This document shows positions 1-8,865 of a stretch of DNA of 50,477 nucleotides, one piece after another (positions within the stretch are counted from its first letter, which is position 1; each line of letters starts with the position of its first letter). Both the position numbers and the translations under genes were made by a program. The stretch comes from Planctomycetaceae bacterium (GTDB lineage: Bacteria; Planctomycetota; Planctomycetia; Pirellulales; Pirellulaceae), in NCBI GenBank assembly GCA_018658605.1, contig JABHUV010000201.1:1-50477 (forward strand), in the 5' to 3' direction. Below the pieces are notes generated by a model. That model searched no databases. It worked only from the letters and a program-made list of their open reading frames with translations, and was not told the DNA's origin.

Positions 1-612
1 AGGAATTGGCTCGCCAGTATAGTCGAAGGCGGCGAGTCGGCGGAGCATTTCGCGACGACCTTCAAGTCGTTCAGTTTCGGACGGAATATAGTCAATGGAG
101 CGGTATGCTTTGAGTCGAGCAGGATCGGGATCGCGCGGGAGGCTGTACAGGACAGTATTCACCCGTGGTCGCAAACGTTTTATCAGAGGATTAATTATTT
201 CTTTTGCGTGCTGGCGGATAGCAGCATTTTTTGCGGGCGTGCAACCGAAGGCTACACCGGCAGGCTGCGGTGTCTGCCATCCCTGTCCGTCGTCGACTCC
301 CCACGGGTGGACGCAAATGATGGCGGTATCATCACCGTCTAAATAATTTGGGATTTCGATGATACCGCGCGCGTTGTATGAAAAACGCCATGCCCGCACA
401 CTTAACGTGGAATTGGGATCATTCACCAAGGGAGGCGCTAGGTAGTGAGTCTCGTCGAGGATTGGGTCGATGTATTTGGGGTAGTCGGCCAGCAACGGTT
501 TGGGATTATTGATAGGAATCAAGTTATTTGAATAACTGCGAGGTTTAGTGGCCTCACAATATAGCGATGAAGTAATGAGTATTGCGATGACTAATAGTAG
601 TTGCTTGAACAT
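1..612 (-). CDS. Secreted protein of unknown function, 3' end outside window
   Basis: An open reading frame starts at the ATG complementary to 610-612 and runs off the left edge, so about 204 codons are visible and the C-terminus is missing. The N-terminus MFKQLLLVIAILITSSLYC is a convincing export signal with a Cys at its end, so it could be a lipoprotein. The mature part contains a region reading AIICVHPWGVDDGQGW, and a charged stretch with several Arg near the cut. I do not recognise the family; a hydrolase is possible but no catalytic motif can be assigned. It lies 33 bp downstream of the start side of the deacetylase gene's stop, in the same direction, so the two may be co-transcribed. 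The frame choice rests on the uninterrupted translation and the signal peptide. Confidence 0.7.
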   Translation of the reverse strand, partial: MFKQLLLVIAILITSSLYCEATKPRSYSNNLIPINNPKPLLADYPKYIDPILDETHYLAPPLVNDPNSTLSVRAWRFSYNARGIIEIPNYLDGDDTAIICVHPWGVDDGQGWQTPQPAGVAFGCTPAKNAAIRQHAKEIINPLIKRLRPRVNTVLYSLPRDPDPARLKAYRSIDYIPSETERLEGRREMLRRLAAFDYTGEPIP

Positions 613-645
613 GTAAGATGTGTCCTAGGTTCGCGGTTGGAATTG

Positions 646-1665
646 CTAGTTTGTGGAGGTCGTCGTATCGGCAATCTTATCCATCGTAACGATTTCAGCT
701 TGAGTGTCAGCGCTTTTTACAATGTCGCACATCATCCGCAAGGTTTCATGTTTGGGGTCTTCCACAACTAAGCAGGAAGGGTGGCAGAGAAAATCAAATA
801 CACTGGTGTTGTCGATGGCCCAACCAATTGCCATCTGGACAGCTTTTTTGAATTCGGAAAGCTCCCAAAGATTACTACGGAAAGCAGTCACGTCGCTGAT
901 GGGACTCATCGGGATTTCAATCAGCCCGTTAGGGTATTTATAGGGTTGCGCGTATTGTTGTGCACGTAAAATATCCGTAAATATTTCATCCGGCACACCG
1001 TCTGGGGAACGGTCGGACAGATGGCTTGGATATTTGCTACTCACCCACTTGAAGCCCAAGTCGAGAAATAATTTCTGTAGGTCTTCTCTTTTATCGAGCC
1101 CGTTGTAGAACCCACCCGGTGTACGAAAACCGTTTTGTTTGATGCCTGCGCGTTTCCGAAGTGCGAGGTCGGTGATCTTGACGTTGTCGCGAATTACTTG
1201 GTGAACTGATTTTCCGGCAACGAGCCACGGTGATCGTTGGAATCGAAACTGAGTTTCCTCAGCTGTGGCGGCGTGCACGTTGATATGGTCGTAGGTGTGA
1301 TTTCCAATTGCGTGACCTTGTTTCGACAATTCCGTTAACCAGTCGACATTGGCTTGTTCAAGCACGCGTCCAACGGCGAAGAAGTGTAGCCGAACTTCAT
1401 GTTTAGCCGCAATCTTACCCGCCTCCAATGCGTAAGATTTGGTAGCTTCGTCAAGATCTCCCTTTTGATAGTCCCACTCGAGCATACCTCGTTTAGGATA
1501 ATGTCGACTCATTTCGAGGTCGTAGGTTATAGCGATTTGTGCTTTGGTGCGGCTCGGGGAATCAAATAAGTGTTCCCCCTGTACTACGGGAATTGTGGAA
1601 TGAGCCGTGAACGCAGTTGCAGCGGCGATGATCTGACGGCGGTTTAATGACGAACGGTTTCTCAT
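646..1665 (-). CDS. NodB-type polysaccharide deacetylase family protein, exported
   Basis: 339 aa. The N-terminus has NRRQII followed by a hydrophobic stretch, which resembles a Tat signal, although the hydrophobic core is short. NodB-homology motifs are visible. A first motif reads ITYDLE (residues about 46-51) instead of the usual TFDDG, so the second, metal-binding Asp is not in its normal place. The metal-binding H-T-Y-D-H is intact in GNHTYDHINVH. The third motif RTPGG is intact, and a late FLCHPS supplies the final His. The family removes N- or O-acetyl groups from polysaccharides. The altered first motif suggests a distinct subgroup, so substrate and even activity are uncertain. It lies between the truncated secreted protein and a sulfatase, all on the minus strand, which fits breakdown of modified polysaccharides. 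Confidence 0.85.
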   Translation of the reverse strand: MRNRSSLNRRQIIAAATAFTAHSTIPVVQGEHLFDSPSRTKAQIAITYDLEMSRHYPKRGMLEWDYQKGDLDEATKSYALEAGKIAAKHEVRLHFFAVGRVLEQANVDWLTELSKQGHAIGNHTYDHINVHAATAEETQFRFQRSPWLVAGKSVHQVIRDNVKITDLALRKRAGIKQNGFRTPGGFYNGLDKREDLQKLFLDLGFKWVSSKYPSHLSDRSPDGVPDEIFTDILRAQQYAQPYKYPNGLIEIPMSPISDVTAFRSNLWELSEFKKAVQMAIGWAIDNTSVFDFLCHPSCLVVEDPKHETLRMMCDIVKSADTQAEIVTMDKIADTTTSTN

Positions 1666-1788
1666 CGGATGATTGAACCAAATGACGATAGAATTGTTGA
1701 CCCCATTATAGCGGGGACACGTTTTGCAAGGGTGTGAAATAAAGAATCCACTCTGGTTTTCAACTAGGTGGCGGTAATTAACGCGTGA

Positions 1789-3120
1789 CTATTTAAACGG
1801 ATTGGTTGAATCAAACTTGATTTTGGGGAATGTCGTTTGCCAACCGTTAAGCTTGAGTTTTAAACGTGACACAACCTGAGGTCGGCTCGCGCTCAGGTCG
1901 TTCAATTCGCTCGGATCGTTACCGAGGTCATATAATTCGTAATGATCTTGGCCAAACCAATGGACGAGTTTTAGGTTTCCCTCCCGCAGGGCGCCAACAG
2001 GGACGCAGCCCGCGCCGTGATAATGGGGATAGTGCCAATAGAGTGTGTCTCGGGTGAGAGGTTGGCCGGTGGTGAGTAGTTTTGCAATGCTCAATCCGTC
2101 CAGATGCTGTTTGGGCATCAATGGTAATCCCGCGATTGTTAACAAAGTGGGGTAGAAGTCCATGCTGGTTATGGGAATATCCGTAGAGGTGCCGGCAGCA
2201 ATGTGTTCGGGCCAGCGGACGATCATGGGAACGCGGATTCCTCCTTCATAGATCCATCCCTTACCGGCCCGCAGTGGAAGGTTGGATGTGCATGGCTTTG
2301 TCGAAAGGCCACCATTATCGGAACTGAAGATGACCACGGTATTCGCTGCTAGATCTTGCGTTTTCAACGTTGTCAGAATTTGAGCAACCGATAGATCAAC
2401 CGCTTCTACCATGGCTGCGTATTGAGGGTTGTCCTGCAGTTGTTTGTTCATTCGCTGGTGTTCTTTTTCCAGTCCGGCTGGACCGACCGACTGAGGTGGG
2501 TTGGTCATCAATTTACGACGATATTTATCTACGGTTTGACGAGCTTCTTTTAAGGGAAGATGCACCGCGTGGTAATTCACGTACGCGAAGAACGGTTGGT
2601 TTACGCTTTGTTTTTCAAGAAACGCAATTGTGTTGCTAGTAATTTTCCGGGTGGATTTGGGGTCCTCGTCGGATCCGCCCCGCGCTGCAATCTCTTGAGA
2701 GGTGCTGAAGCCAGCCATCGCAGGTGTCATGGTCCCGATATGCCATTTGCCGGTGAAGAAAGTGTGGTAGCCTCCGTCACGCAGGGCGCGAGCCAGTCCG
2801 ATGTGTTCAGTGGGATTAATGCTTCCGCCCCAATTCGTGCAACCATGTCTCGCGGGTGTTTGCCCCGTAATGATGCTTGCACGGGTGGGCGAACAAACTG
2901 TGCTTGCGGTATAGGCATGGGTGAAACGAATGCCGTCGCGGGCGAGTTGGTCGAGGGTTGGACTTTCATAGAACGTAGTGTTGTAACACCCCAGATCACG
3001 CCAGCCTAAGTCATCCGCTAGGAAAAACAGAATATTGGGCTTTCCAGCTTCTGCTTGGGGTGCCGCAAGCGCAACCAGTATACTGAAAGTAATAAAAAAA
3101 AAACGTTGTGTACACGACAT
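1789..3120 (-). CDS. Sulfatase (arylsulfatase A-like), exported
   Basis: Type I formylglycine sulfatase. With the ATG at 3118-3120 the protein is 443 aa. I prefer this start because it places a signal peptide (MSCTQRFFFITFSILVALAA) directly before the catalytic domain; a longer frame begins at a TTG at 3183 with 21 non-signal-like residues. The metal-binding LADD (34-37) and the FGly signature C76-S-P-T-R are intact, followed by the usual ASIITG helix. FSSDNGG later supplies further metal ligands, and GGIRVPMIVRWP is the typical substrate-side strand. Function is hydrolysis of sulfate esters, probably on algal or host polysaccharides, after Cys-to-formylglycine conversion by an FGE encoded elsewhere. 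The exact S1 subfamily cannot be set from the sequence alone. Confidence 0.93.
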   Translation of the reverse strand: MSCTQRFFFITFSILVALAAPQAEAGKPNILFFLADDLGWRDLGCYNTTFYESPTLDQLARDGIRFTHAYTASTVCSPTRASIITGQTPARHGCTNWGGSINPTEHIGLARALRDGGYHTFFTGKWHIGTMTPAMAGFSTSQEIAARGGSDEDPKSTRKITSNTIAFLEKQSVNQPFFAYVNYHAVHLPLKEARQTVDKYRRKLMTNPPQSVGPAGLEKEHQRMNKQLQDNPQYAAMVEAVDLSVAQILTTLKTQDLAANTVVIFSSDNGGLSTKPCTSNLPLRAGKGWIYEGGIRVPMIVRWPEHIAAGTSTDIPITSMDFYPTLLTIAGLPLMPKQHLDGLSIAKLLTTGQPLTRDTLYWHYPHYHGAGCVPVGALREGNLKLVHWFGQDHYELYDLGNDPSELNDLSASRPQVVSRLKLKLNGWQTTFPKIKFDSTNPFK

Positions 3121-3331
3121 ACTATTTACCACAGTCCTGTCAAACATGGAGTTTACTAGGTTGTTGGTCGAGTTGAATATCAAAATAGGTTATTTCCGAT
3201 TCGAAAAGGCATCGTCATGCACAACTGAATCGCACCAAAACCATTGGAGGCATCGACAACTCGCAAAACAAAGAACAGGTTGCATTATATAGAAAGCCGC
3301 ACTGCCATGAAGGACTGATCATGGACCGAAG

Positions 3332-4027
3332 TTACGTTTTAACGAGTCCACGAGCAAACGTATCAACGCCGGTTGAGTAATGCGCCGCATCGGGGGTTGC
3401 TGCTGCATCCATGTAAGGTGTTAGGAGGTGATTGGTTGCCAGTTCAAAAGAAACTTGACTCGTGGGCCACGGCGGATGCTCAACATCTCCACGCAACAGG
3501 ATGCCATCGCGACTTTCCGAATAGAGCGAGTATCGCTCGCTGCTCCACTGGATGAAGTTGGAGGAGGCAAATGAATTAAGTTCCGCTGCGTCGGCATCCG
3601 CAGGTTCATAGCGCACGTCAAATTCTAATTTGCCATCATGGTCGTAACTTCGATATAGCGTAGAGGAATTAGCTGTTTTCTCGTAATCCATACGACGTTT
3701 ACGATACGGTAAGTGAAAATGACGTTTACCGAAGGTGCGGGTAAAGAACTCAGGCGTATCCAGTGAAAGAAAAAAGATTCCATCGATGCCATCATAACGA
3801 CAATAGGTCCTGACATTGATTTCTGGGAAGGAAAGCATGCCGGGAACTCGCGGCATCCAACGCCGTCGGACATCATGCATTTCAAAAGCCACAATCCCGA
3901 TCCAGGCGTGATCATCAAACAAATCTAGTTCTAACGTTGCTGGCAGGAAAGGTCGAAGCACGTCCGGTGCAATTTTCCAATGCAGGAAGAGTGCATTGTG
4001 CCAACCCATTTTGACTTGCCATTTCAT
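3332..4027 (-). CDS. DUF2071 (YqjF-like) protein
   Basis: 231 aa. The opening MGWHNALFLHWKIAPDVLRP, the following FLPATLELDLFDDHAWIGIVAF and the later RTYCRYDGIDGIFFLSLD match the DUF2071/YqjF family, whose members have an acetoacetate-decarboxylase-like fold and no settled biochemical role. The length is normal for the family. There is no signal peptide, so it should be cytoplasmic, unlike its exported neighbours. It lies 51 bp downstream of the DUF1501 gene and is followed by a 211-bp gap before the sulfatase. It is probably a passenger in this minus-strand run rather than part of the sulfatase pathway. Confidence 0.88.
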   Translation of the reverse strand: MKWQVKMGWHNALFLHWKIAPDVLRPFLPATLELDLFDDHAWIGIVAFEMHDVRRRWMPRVPGMLSFPEINVRTYCRYDGIDGIFFLSLDTPEFFTRTFGKRHFHLPYRKRRMDYEKTANSSTLYRSYDHDGKLEFDVRYEPADADAAELNSFASSNFIQWSSERYSLYSESRDGILLRGDVEHPPWPTSQVSFELATNHLLTPYMDAAATPDAAHYSTGVDTFARGLVKT

Positions 4028-4078
4028 CTTGGTTTCCTCATGTTGTGGTCGGTTTGCCGATTAGCCTAGGAATCGTCG

Positions 4079-5437
4079 TTACAACAGTTCTCCTATCGGA
4101 TGTCCCTGTGGCAAAATATGAACTGGGCGGCCGAAATAGTCAGAAATTGTCGCACGATAATCTATTCCGAGATGACGATATATTGTGGCGAGTAGGTCTT
4201 GAGGAGTGGTGGGCCGTTGCGTGGGGTATTCGCCCTTGGAATTGGTTGCCCCAATAATTTGCCCCATTCGCATGCCGCCGCCGGATACCAAAGCGGTGTA
4301 GGCTTGAGGCCAATGGTCACGCCCAACCGAGTTGTTTGGTGTTCCCTTGCGAATTTTAGGCGTGCGGCCGAATTCTCCGACGACGCAAACCATGATTTTG
4401 CGATCGAGGTTTCGCTCATAGATGTCTGAAATCAGAGCGGATAAGCATTGATCCAGAAAGGGTAGTCGAGTCCGCATGAATTTTGCAAAATGACCCTCGC
4501 GTCCCGCATTTCCAGCATGGTCGTCCCAATTAGTATGTTGCGGCCCTGATAGCGGCGTGTTGCAATAAATATTTATAACAGGGACGTGGGCTTCGGCGAG
4601 CCTGCGGGCTAGCAAACAACTCTGGCCCCAAGTGTTTAGTCCATATCGCTTACGCACCTCGAGTGGCTCCTGCTCGATGTTAAATGCAGCGGCAGCGGTT
4701 GGACTAGCGAGCATTTGATAGGCGAGTTGTCTGAATTCATCGACGCCGGCAAGTTCCCCGCGAATGTCAATATCACGGCGGAGTGTGTCTAGTCGGGACA
4801 GAAGCCCCTTGCGTTCAAGTAGCGATTGCGAATTGCGACCAGCCGCAAGCCTTAATTGTGGAGTCTGGTAATTTGGTTTACTAGGGTCGGTAACTTCAAA
4901 CGAGCTGTGATGCAGCCCCAGATAGGTGGGTCGAGTCATATAGGGCCGTTGTGGCAACGTCACGTAGGGCGGCATACCAGACTTTGTAAACCCGAGTACA
5001 TGGCTCGCGATATGCCCAAAATCGGGGTGATCACTTTTGGATTGAGAGGTGGGGTCAAGTTTAGCAGGACGTTTTCCAGTGAGTGCAATAACGCCCCCGT
5101 CGCTATGGATATCAACGTCGTGGTGCATTGATCGAATTAGTGAAAATTTGTCCGCGAGTTTCGCCTGTAATGGGAAATGTTCGCAAATGTCGATTCCTGG
5201 TACGTTTGTGGCAATACTGGAGAATTGACTTCTCATTTCCGACGGGGCGTTCGGTTTGAGATCCCATGTTTCAAAGTGCGAAGCGCCGCCGTGTTGGTAA
5301 AGCATGATGACCGAAGTGTCTTTTAATGCCTGATTGTTCGCTGCTCGCAGCGCAAGGACATCCGACAGAGTGACGCCACCCAAAGCAAGAGCACCCACTT
5401 GCATGAAACCACGTCGGTTAATTAGTGAAGGGCGCAT
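4079..5437 (-). CDS. DUF1501 family protein, Tat-exported
   Basis: 452 aa. The Tat-type signal is INRRGFMQVGALALGGVTL. Diagnostic DUF1501 features are QHGGASHFETWDLKPNAPSE, the region around ATNVPGIDICEHFP, and the C-terminal VVGEFGRTPKI and GRDHWPQAYT. The family belongs to the alkaline-phosphatase-like superfamily and typically travels with DUF1549/DUF1553 cytochrome-like proteins or sulfatases in planctomycetes; its chemistry is not established. Here it stands alone between two sulfatases, without a DUF1549 partner. It reads away from the 5550-6965 sulfatase with a 112-bp gap, so it may have its own promoter. Confidence 0.93.
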   Translation of the reverse strand: MRPSLINRRGFMQVGALALGGVTLSDVLALRAANNQALKDTSVIMLYQHGGASHFETWDLKPNAPSEMRSQFSSIATNVPGIDICEHFPLQAKLADKFSLIRSMHHDVDIHSDGGVIALTGKRPAKLDPTSQSKSDHPDFGHIASHVLGFTKSGMPPYVTLPQRPYMTRPTYLGLHHSSFEVTDPSKPNYQTPQLRLAAGRNSQSLLERKGLLSRLDTLRRDIDIRGELAGVDEFRQLAYQMLASPTAAAAFNIEQEPLEVRKRYGLNTWGQSCLLARRLAEAHVPVINIYCNTPLSGPQHTNWDDHAGNAGREGHFAKFMRTRLPFLDQCLSALISDIYERNLDRKIMVCVVGEFGRTPKIRKGTPNNSVGRDHWPQAYTALVSGGGMRMGQIIGATNSKGEYPTQRPTTPQDLLATIYRHLGIDYRATISDYFGRPVHILPQGHPIGELL

Positions 5438-5549
5438 TTAATGTGAATTTGAATCTGGTAGGGATGAAGATGTAAAGTGCACGCGGAACGGATCTCGCTA
5501 TATCTCATAGACTGCGTTACGTTTAATATTGTAACGAATCTTCAAGGTT

Positions 5550-6965
5550 TTATTTATCGAAATTTGTGCCGGAGAACAGAGGATCGCCATGATTTTGTAG
5601 CCACACGATCATTTCCTCACGTAGTTGATTCTTGACGTTCGTTGCTCGTTTACTGCTAGCCAGGTCGTGCATTTCAAAGGGATCGGAACCGAGGTGGAAT
5701 AACTGTTCCCGTTGCACCTCGGGGTAATAGATGAATTTCCAGTTTTGCATGCGTATCATTCGTTGTTGATTATGAAAGTATCCAATGATAAACGGATAAA
5801 CTTCTAGCAACTCATTGCGTAGAACTGGCATCAAACTGGTTGCTTCTACTGCGGGAAGCACTTCGACGCCCGCAAGTTCACAAACTGTCGGGTATAGATC
5901 GCGTAAATAACATTGTGCCGAACGTTTTTCGCCTCGTGGGATAGTGTTGCCCGCAAAAATCAGCGGTATGCCGATGGTATGTTCGTACATGTTCTGCTTG
6001 CCCATTAACCCGTGGCTTCCAAGAGCCAAACCGTGATCGCTCGTGAAGATGATTATGGTGTTTTTCAATTCGGGATCTGTTTGTTTTAAAGCAGCGACAA
6101 TACGGCCGACTTGTTGGTCCATATAGGAAATGACGCGATAGTAGGTTACGAGATCGCGTTGGATATCTTTCTTTTTGCGGGGCCAGGGATTTAGTAATTC
6201 GTCACGACCGGAGAAATTACCGTGGTCGAATGGATGTTTACCGCGGAAGTTTTCGGGGAGCTGCATGTTCTTTGCTTCATACGCGTCTATCCAACCGGGT
6301 GGATTCAAAAGCGGATCATGGGGTGCTGTAAAGTTGACCTGTAAAAAGTATGGTTTGTCAGACTTGCGTCTGATGAATTCAATCGCCGCATCAGCAAACT
6401 TGCTTTCGATATCGGGTGTTAAGCCCACACCTTGCTCGGGAAAGAGTTGTCGATCATCGGTTTGGAACATCCAACCGCGATACCCAGTTACAACGCGACC
6501 CGCTGCGTCGTACTGCGTTTCAGTGGGGCGCTTGCCAGATCCGAAAAGGCCTAAGCTTTCTTGGAATCCGCGAGTGGAGGGTCTGCCGGAAATCATCCAT
6601 TTACCGACCCAATACGTGTTGTAGCCACCGCCGGTTAACGCTTGGGCGAGCGTTGTATGTGTCAGGTCTGGCTTGTTGCTTGGGGGATGGACTCCATTGC
6701 GAAAACCAGTCTGGCCACTGAGAAGCTCCGCTCGAGCGGGAACGCATAAGGGGTTGGCACAGGTAGCGCGGGTAAAGGTTGTGCCGTGCTTTACTAAGGA
6801 GTCCAGATTGGGTGTTTGGATAATTTCATTACCAAGTGCGGCGATAGTATCGGGACGTTGATCGTCTGAGATCAATAAGATGATATTGGGTTGTGACGCG
6901 GCGGCGTACATCGATTGAGCGAGTGGCGCAGTTGCAATGCAGAGTAACCAAAAGTATCGTATCAT
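5550..6965 (-). CDS. Sulfatase, exported
   Basis: Type I sulfatase. I place the start at the ATG complementary to 6963-6965 (471 aa) because MIRYFWLLCIATAPLAQSMYA forms a signal peptide; the longer frame to 7103 adds 46 residues without signal character and runs into the divergent amidohydrolase gene. ISDD (32-35) provides metal ligands, and the FGly signature is C74-V-P-A-R, followed by AELLSGQTG. FTSDHG and the MYEHTIGIPLIFAG segment are also typical. It resembles the iduronate-2-sulfatase/choline-sulfatase branch more than the 1789-3120 enzyme, but substrate cannot be deduced. It diverges from the eight-gene plus-strand run starting at 7088, with only about 120 bp for both promoters. Confidence 0.93.
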   Translation of the reverse strand: MIRYFWLLCIATAPLAQSMYAAASQPNIILLISDDQRPDTIAALGNEIIQTPNLDSLVKHGTTFTRATCANPLCVPARAELLSGQTGFRNGVHPPSNKPDLTHTTLAQALTGGGYNTYWVGKWMISGRPSTRGFQESLGLFGSGKRPTETQYDAAGRVVTGYRGWMFQTDDRQLFPEQGVGLTPDIESKFADAAIEFIRRKSDKPYFLQVNFTAPHDPLLNPPGWIDAYEAKNMQLPENFRGKHPFDHGNFSGRDELLNPWPRKKKDIQRDLVTYYRVISYMDQQVGRIVAALKQTDPELKNTIIIFTSDHGLALGSHGLMGKQNMYEHTIGIPLIFAGNTIPRGEKRSAQCYLRDLYPTVCELAGVEVLPAVEATSLMPVLRNELLEVYPFIIGYFHNQQRMIRMQNWKFIYYPEVQREQLFHLGSDPFEMHDLASSKRATNVKNQLREEMIVWLQNHGDPLFSGTNFDK

Positions 6966-7087
6966 AAAGGGAGTCGCTTTGAAGGTAAAGTTAGGTTGGA
7001 ATTGAAAAGCGTGTTGAGCCGGCGGTTGCCTGTATGCAGTGTAATTGTACATTATTAATATTCGAGGCACGTACGCGGGAGAATTAA

Positions 7088-8833
7088 ATGAAAACATTAG
7101 CAAAGACGTTGGTGATAACAGTATTTATAGCGTTATCCTCGCAGTTCGAGCTGTTGGGGCAGCCACAGCCGGCGGATCTTATCTTGCATTCCGGTAAAAT
7201 TGTAACCGTTAACAAATCGTTTGACATCGTTGAAAGTGTTGCTGTACGTGGGGATCGAATATTGGCGGCCGGCTCGACGAATCGAATTATGAAATGGCGC
7301 GGCGAAAATACGAAACTCGTTGACCTGCGGGGTAAGACAGTTATTCCTGGCTTAATTGACTCACACGTTCATTCTAGCGGAGCTTCCATTTATGAATATG
7401 ATCATGTGGTTCCTCCAATGCATGAAATAGGGGATGTGTTGGCGTATATCCAACAGCGGGTTTCAATTCTTGAAGATGACCAATGGATTTCCCTTAGCCA
7501 GGTGTTTATTACGAGACTTAAAGAACAGCGTTTTCCAACACGGGAGGAGATGGATCGTGTTGCCCCAAACAATCCGGTGATGTTTCGTACGGGTCCCGAT
7601 ACGGCGGTTAACACGCGTGCTCTCGAGTTGTCGGGCATCAACGATGAGTTTAAAGTGCCACCAGATGCACCCTATAAACTTGAGCGAGATTCAAATGGTA
7701 AGTTGACCGGTGTTCTGCGAAGCGGTCGATCTCTATTGAAATATGAGTCTAACACCAAATCACCCTCCGATGAAGAACGCGTCGAGCAGTTGAAAAAGTT
7801 AGTTCAGGACTATAACTCGGTCGGCATTACATCGGTATCGGATCGCAATGCCGGCGATAGTGCTGTGGCAATCTGGAAAACGCTACATGAAGCTGATGCT
7901 CTTAATGTACGGGTGTTCCTTTATTATTCCATGAATGCCAGAGCTGAACCTGAGGTAATTCAAAAACGTATCGACGCTGCGGCGGCAGATCCTATACATC
8001 AGTACAACCCTTATTTGTGGTTGCGTGGCGTTAAGGTATTTCTCGACGGCGGTATGTTGACGGGCAGTGCCTATATGCGCAAGCCTTGGGGGGTTAGCGA
8101 GATTTATTCCATCAATGACCCTCAGTATCGGGGAATGCGATATATTGACCAGGAACGACTGTACCAGTTTTCTAAGTTGATGTTGAAAAATGGCTTTCAG
8201 ATGACAGCACATAGCGTTGGCGATGGTGCTGTCCATGCGTTGTTGGATGCATATAGACTCATCGATCAAGAGGACTTTAAAGTTGCCAGTCACCGGCCCT
8301 GCATTACGCATTGTAATTTTATGAGCGCGGATGCGATTGCCTTAATGAGCAAGCTCGGAATCGTAGCGGACTTACAACCGGCATGGTTGTATATGGACGG
8401 TAAGACATTGCTAAAACAGTTTGGTCAGGAACGTACTGAATATTTTCAACCTTACAGATCACTATTTGACAAAGGCGTGGTGATTGGAGGCGGCTCCGAT
8501 CATATGCAGCGTATTGGGAGTTTACGTAGTGTTAATCCGTACAACCCCTTCCTCGGTATGTGGATTACGCTTAAACGGCAGCCGCGCTATATGTCGACGT
8601 CTTTACACCCTGAGCAATCATTAACGCGACAGGAGGCTTTGCGTCTTTACACGATTAATAATGCGTATCTAACATTTGAAGAGCGAGAAAAAGGTTCCAT
8701 TGAGAAAGGAAAACTTGCGGATCTGGTTGTGTTGGATCGCGATATTTTGAAGGTGGCGTTGGATAAGATTAAGGACACAAAAGTGGAAACGACATACTTG
8801 GGCGGAAAAGTGGTATATCAAAGACCACGTTAG
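7088..8833 (+). CDS. Amidohydrolase family (YtcJ-like), exported
   Basis: 581 aa. A signal peptide (residues 1-24) precedes an amidohydrolase_3/YtcJ-type TIM barrel. Visible features are the N-terminal beta-sandwich LILHSGKIVTVN, the metal-binding D91-S-H-V-H95 after KTVIPGLI, KVFLDGGMLTG (barrel strand), TAHSVGDGAVHALLDAY, the conserved CITHCNF, and GGGSDHM near the end carrying the final Asp. The closing KGKLADLVVLDRDIL is typical. The family hydrolyses amide or related bonds in small molecules, but the substrate is unknown. The start at 7088 has a good ribosome binding site (GGGAGAA, about 7078-7084). It is the first gene of a co-directional series reaching 21128. Confidence 0.92.
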   Translation: MKTLAKTLVITVFIALSSQFELLGQPQPADLILHSGKIVTVNKSFDIVESVAVRGDRILAAGSTNRIMKWRGENTKLVDLRGKTVIPGLIDSHVHSSGASIYEYDHVVPPMHEIGDVLAYIQQRVSILEDDQWISLSQVFITRLKEQRFPTREEMDRVAPNNPVMFRTGPDTAVNTRALELSGINDEFKVPPDAPYKLERDSNGKLTGVLRSGRSLLKYESNTKSPSDEERVEQLKKLVQDYNSVGITSVSDRNAGDSAVAIWKTLHEADALNVRVFLYYSMNARAEPEVIQKRIDAAAADPIHQYNPYLWLRGVKVFLDGGMLTGSAYMRKPWGVSEIYSINDPQYRGMRYIDQERLYQFSKLMLKNGFQMTAHSVGDGAVHALLDAYRLIDQEDFKVASHRPCITHCNFMSADAIALMSKLGIVADLQPAWLYMDGKTLLKQFGQERTEYFQPYRSLFDKGVVIGGGSDHMQRIGSLRSVNPYNPFLGMWITLKRQPRYMSTSLHPEQSLTRQEALRLYTINNAYLTFEEREKGSIEKGKLADLVVLDRDILKVALDKIKDTKVETTYLGGKVVYQRPR

Positions 8834-8865
8834 TTTGGTGAACACAATTTTATAAGGGACTAGGC

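Noticed and set aside
2560..3009. 149-aa plus-strand ORF opposite the first sulfatase
   Set aside because: Antisense shadow of a well-supported sulfatase gene with no family signature or ribosome binding site.
6175..6624. 149-aa plus-strand ORF opposite the second sulfatase
   Set aside because: Antisense shadow; composition without recognisable domain.
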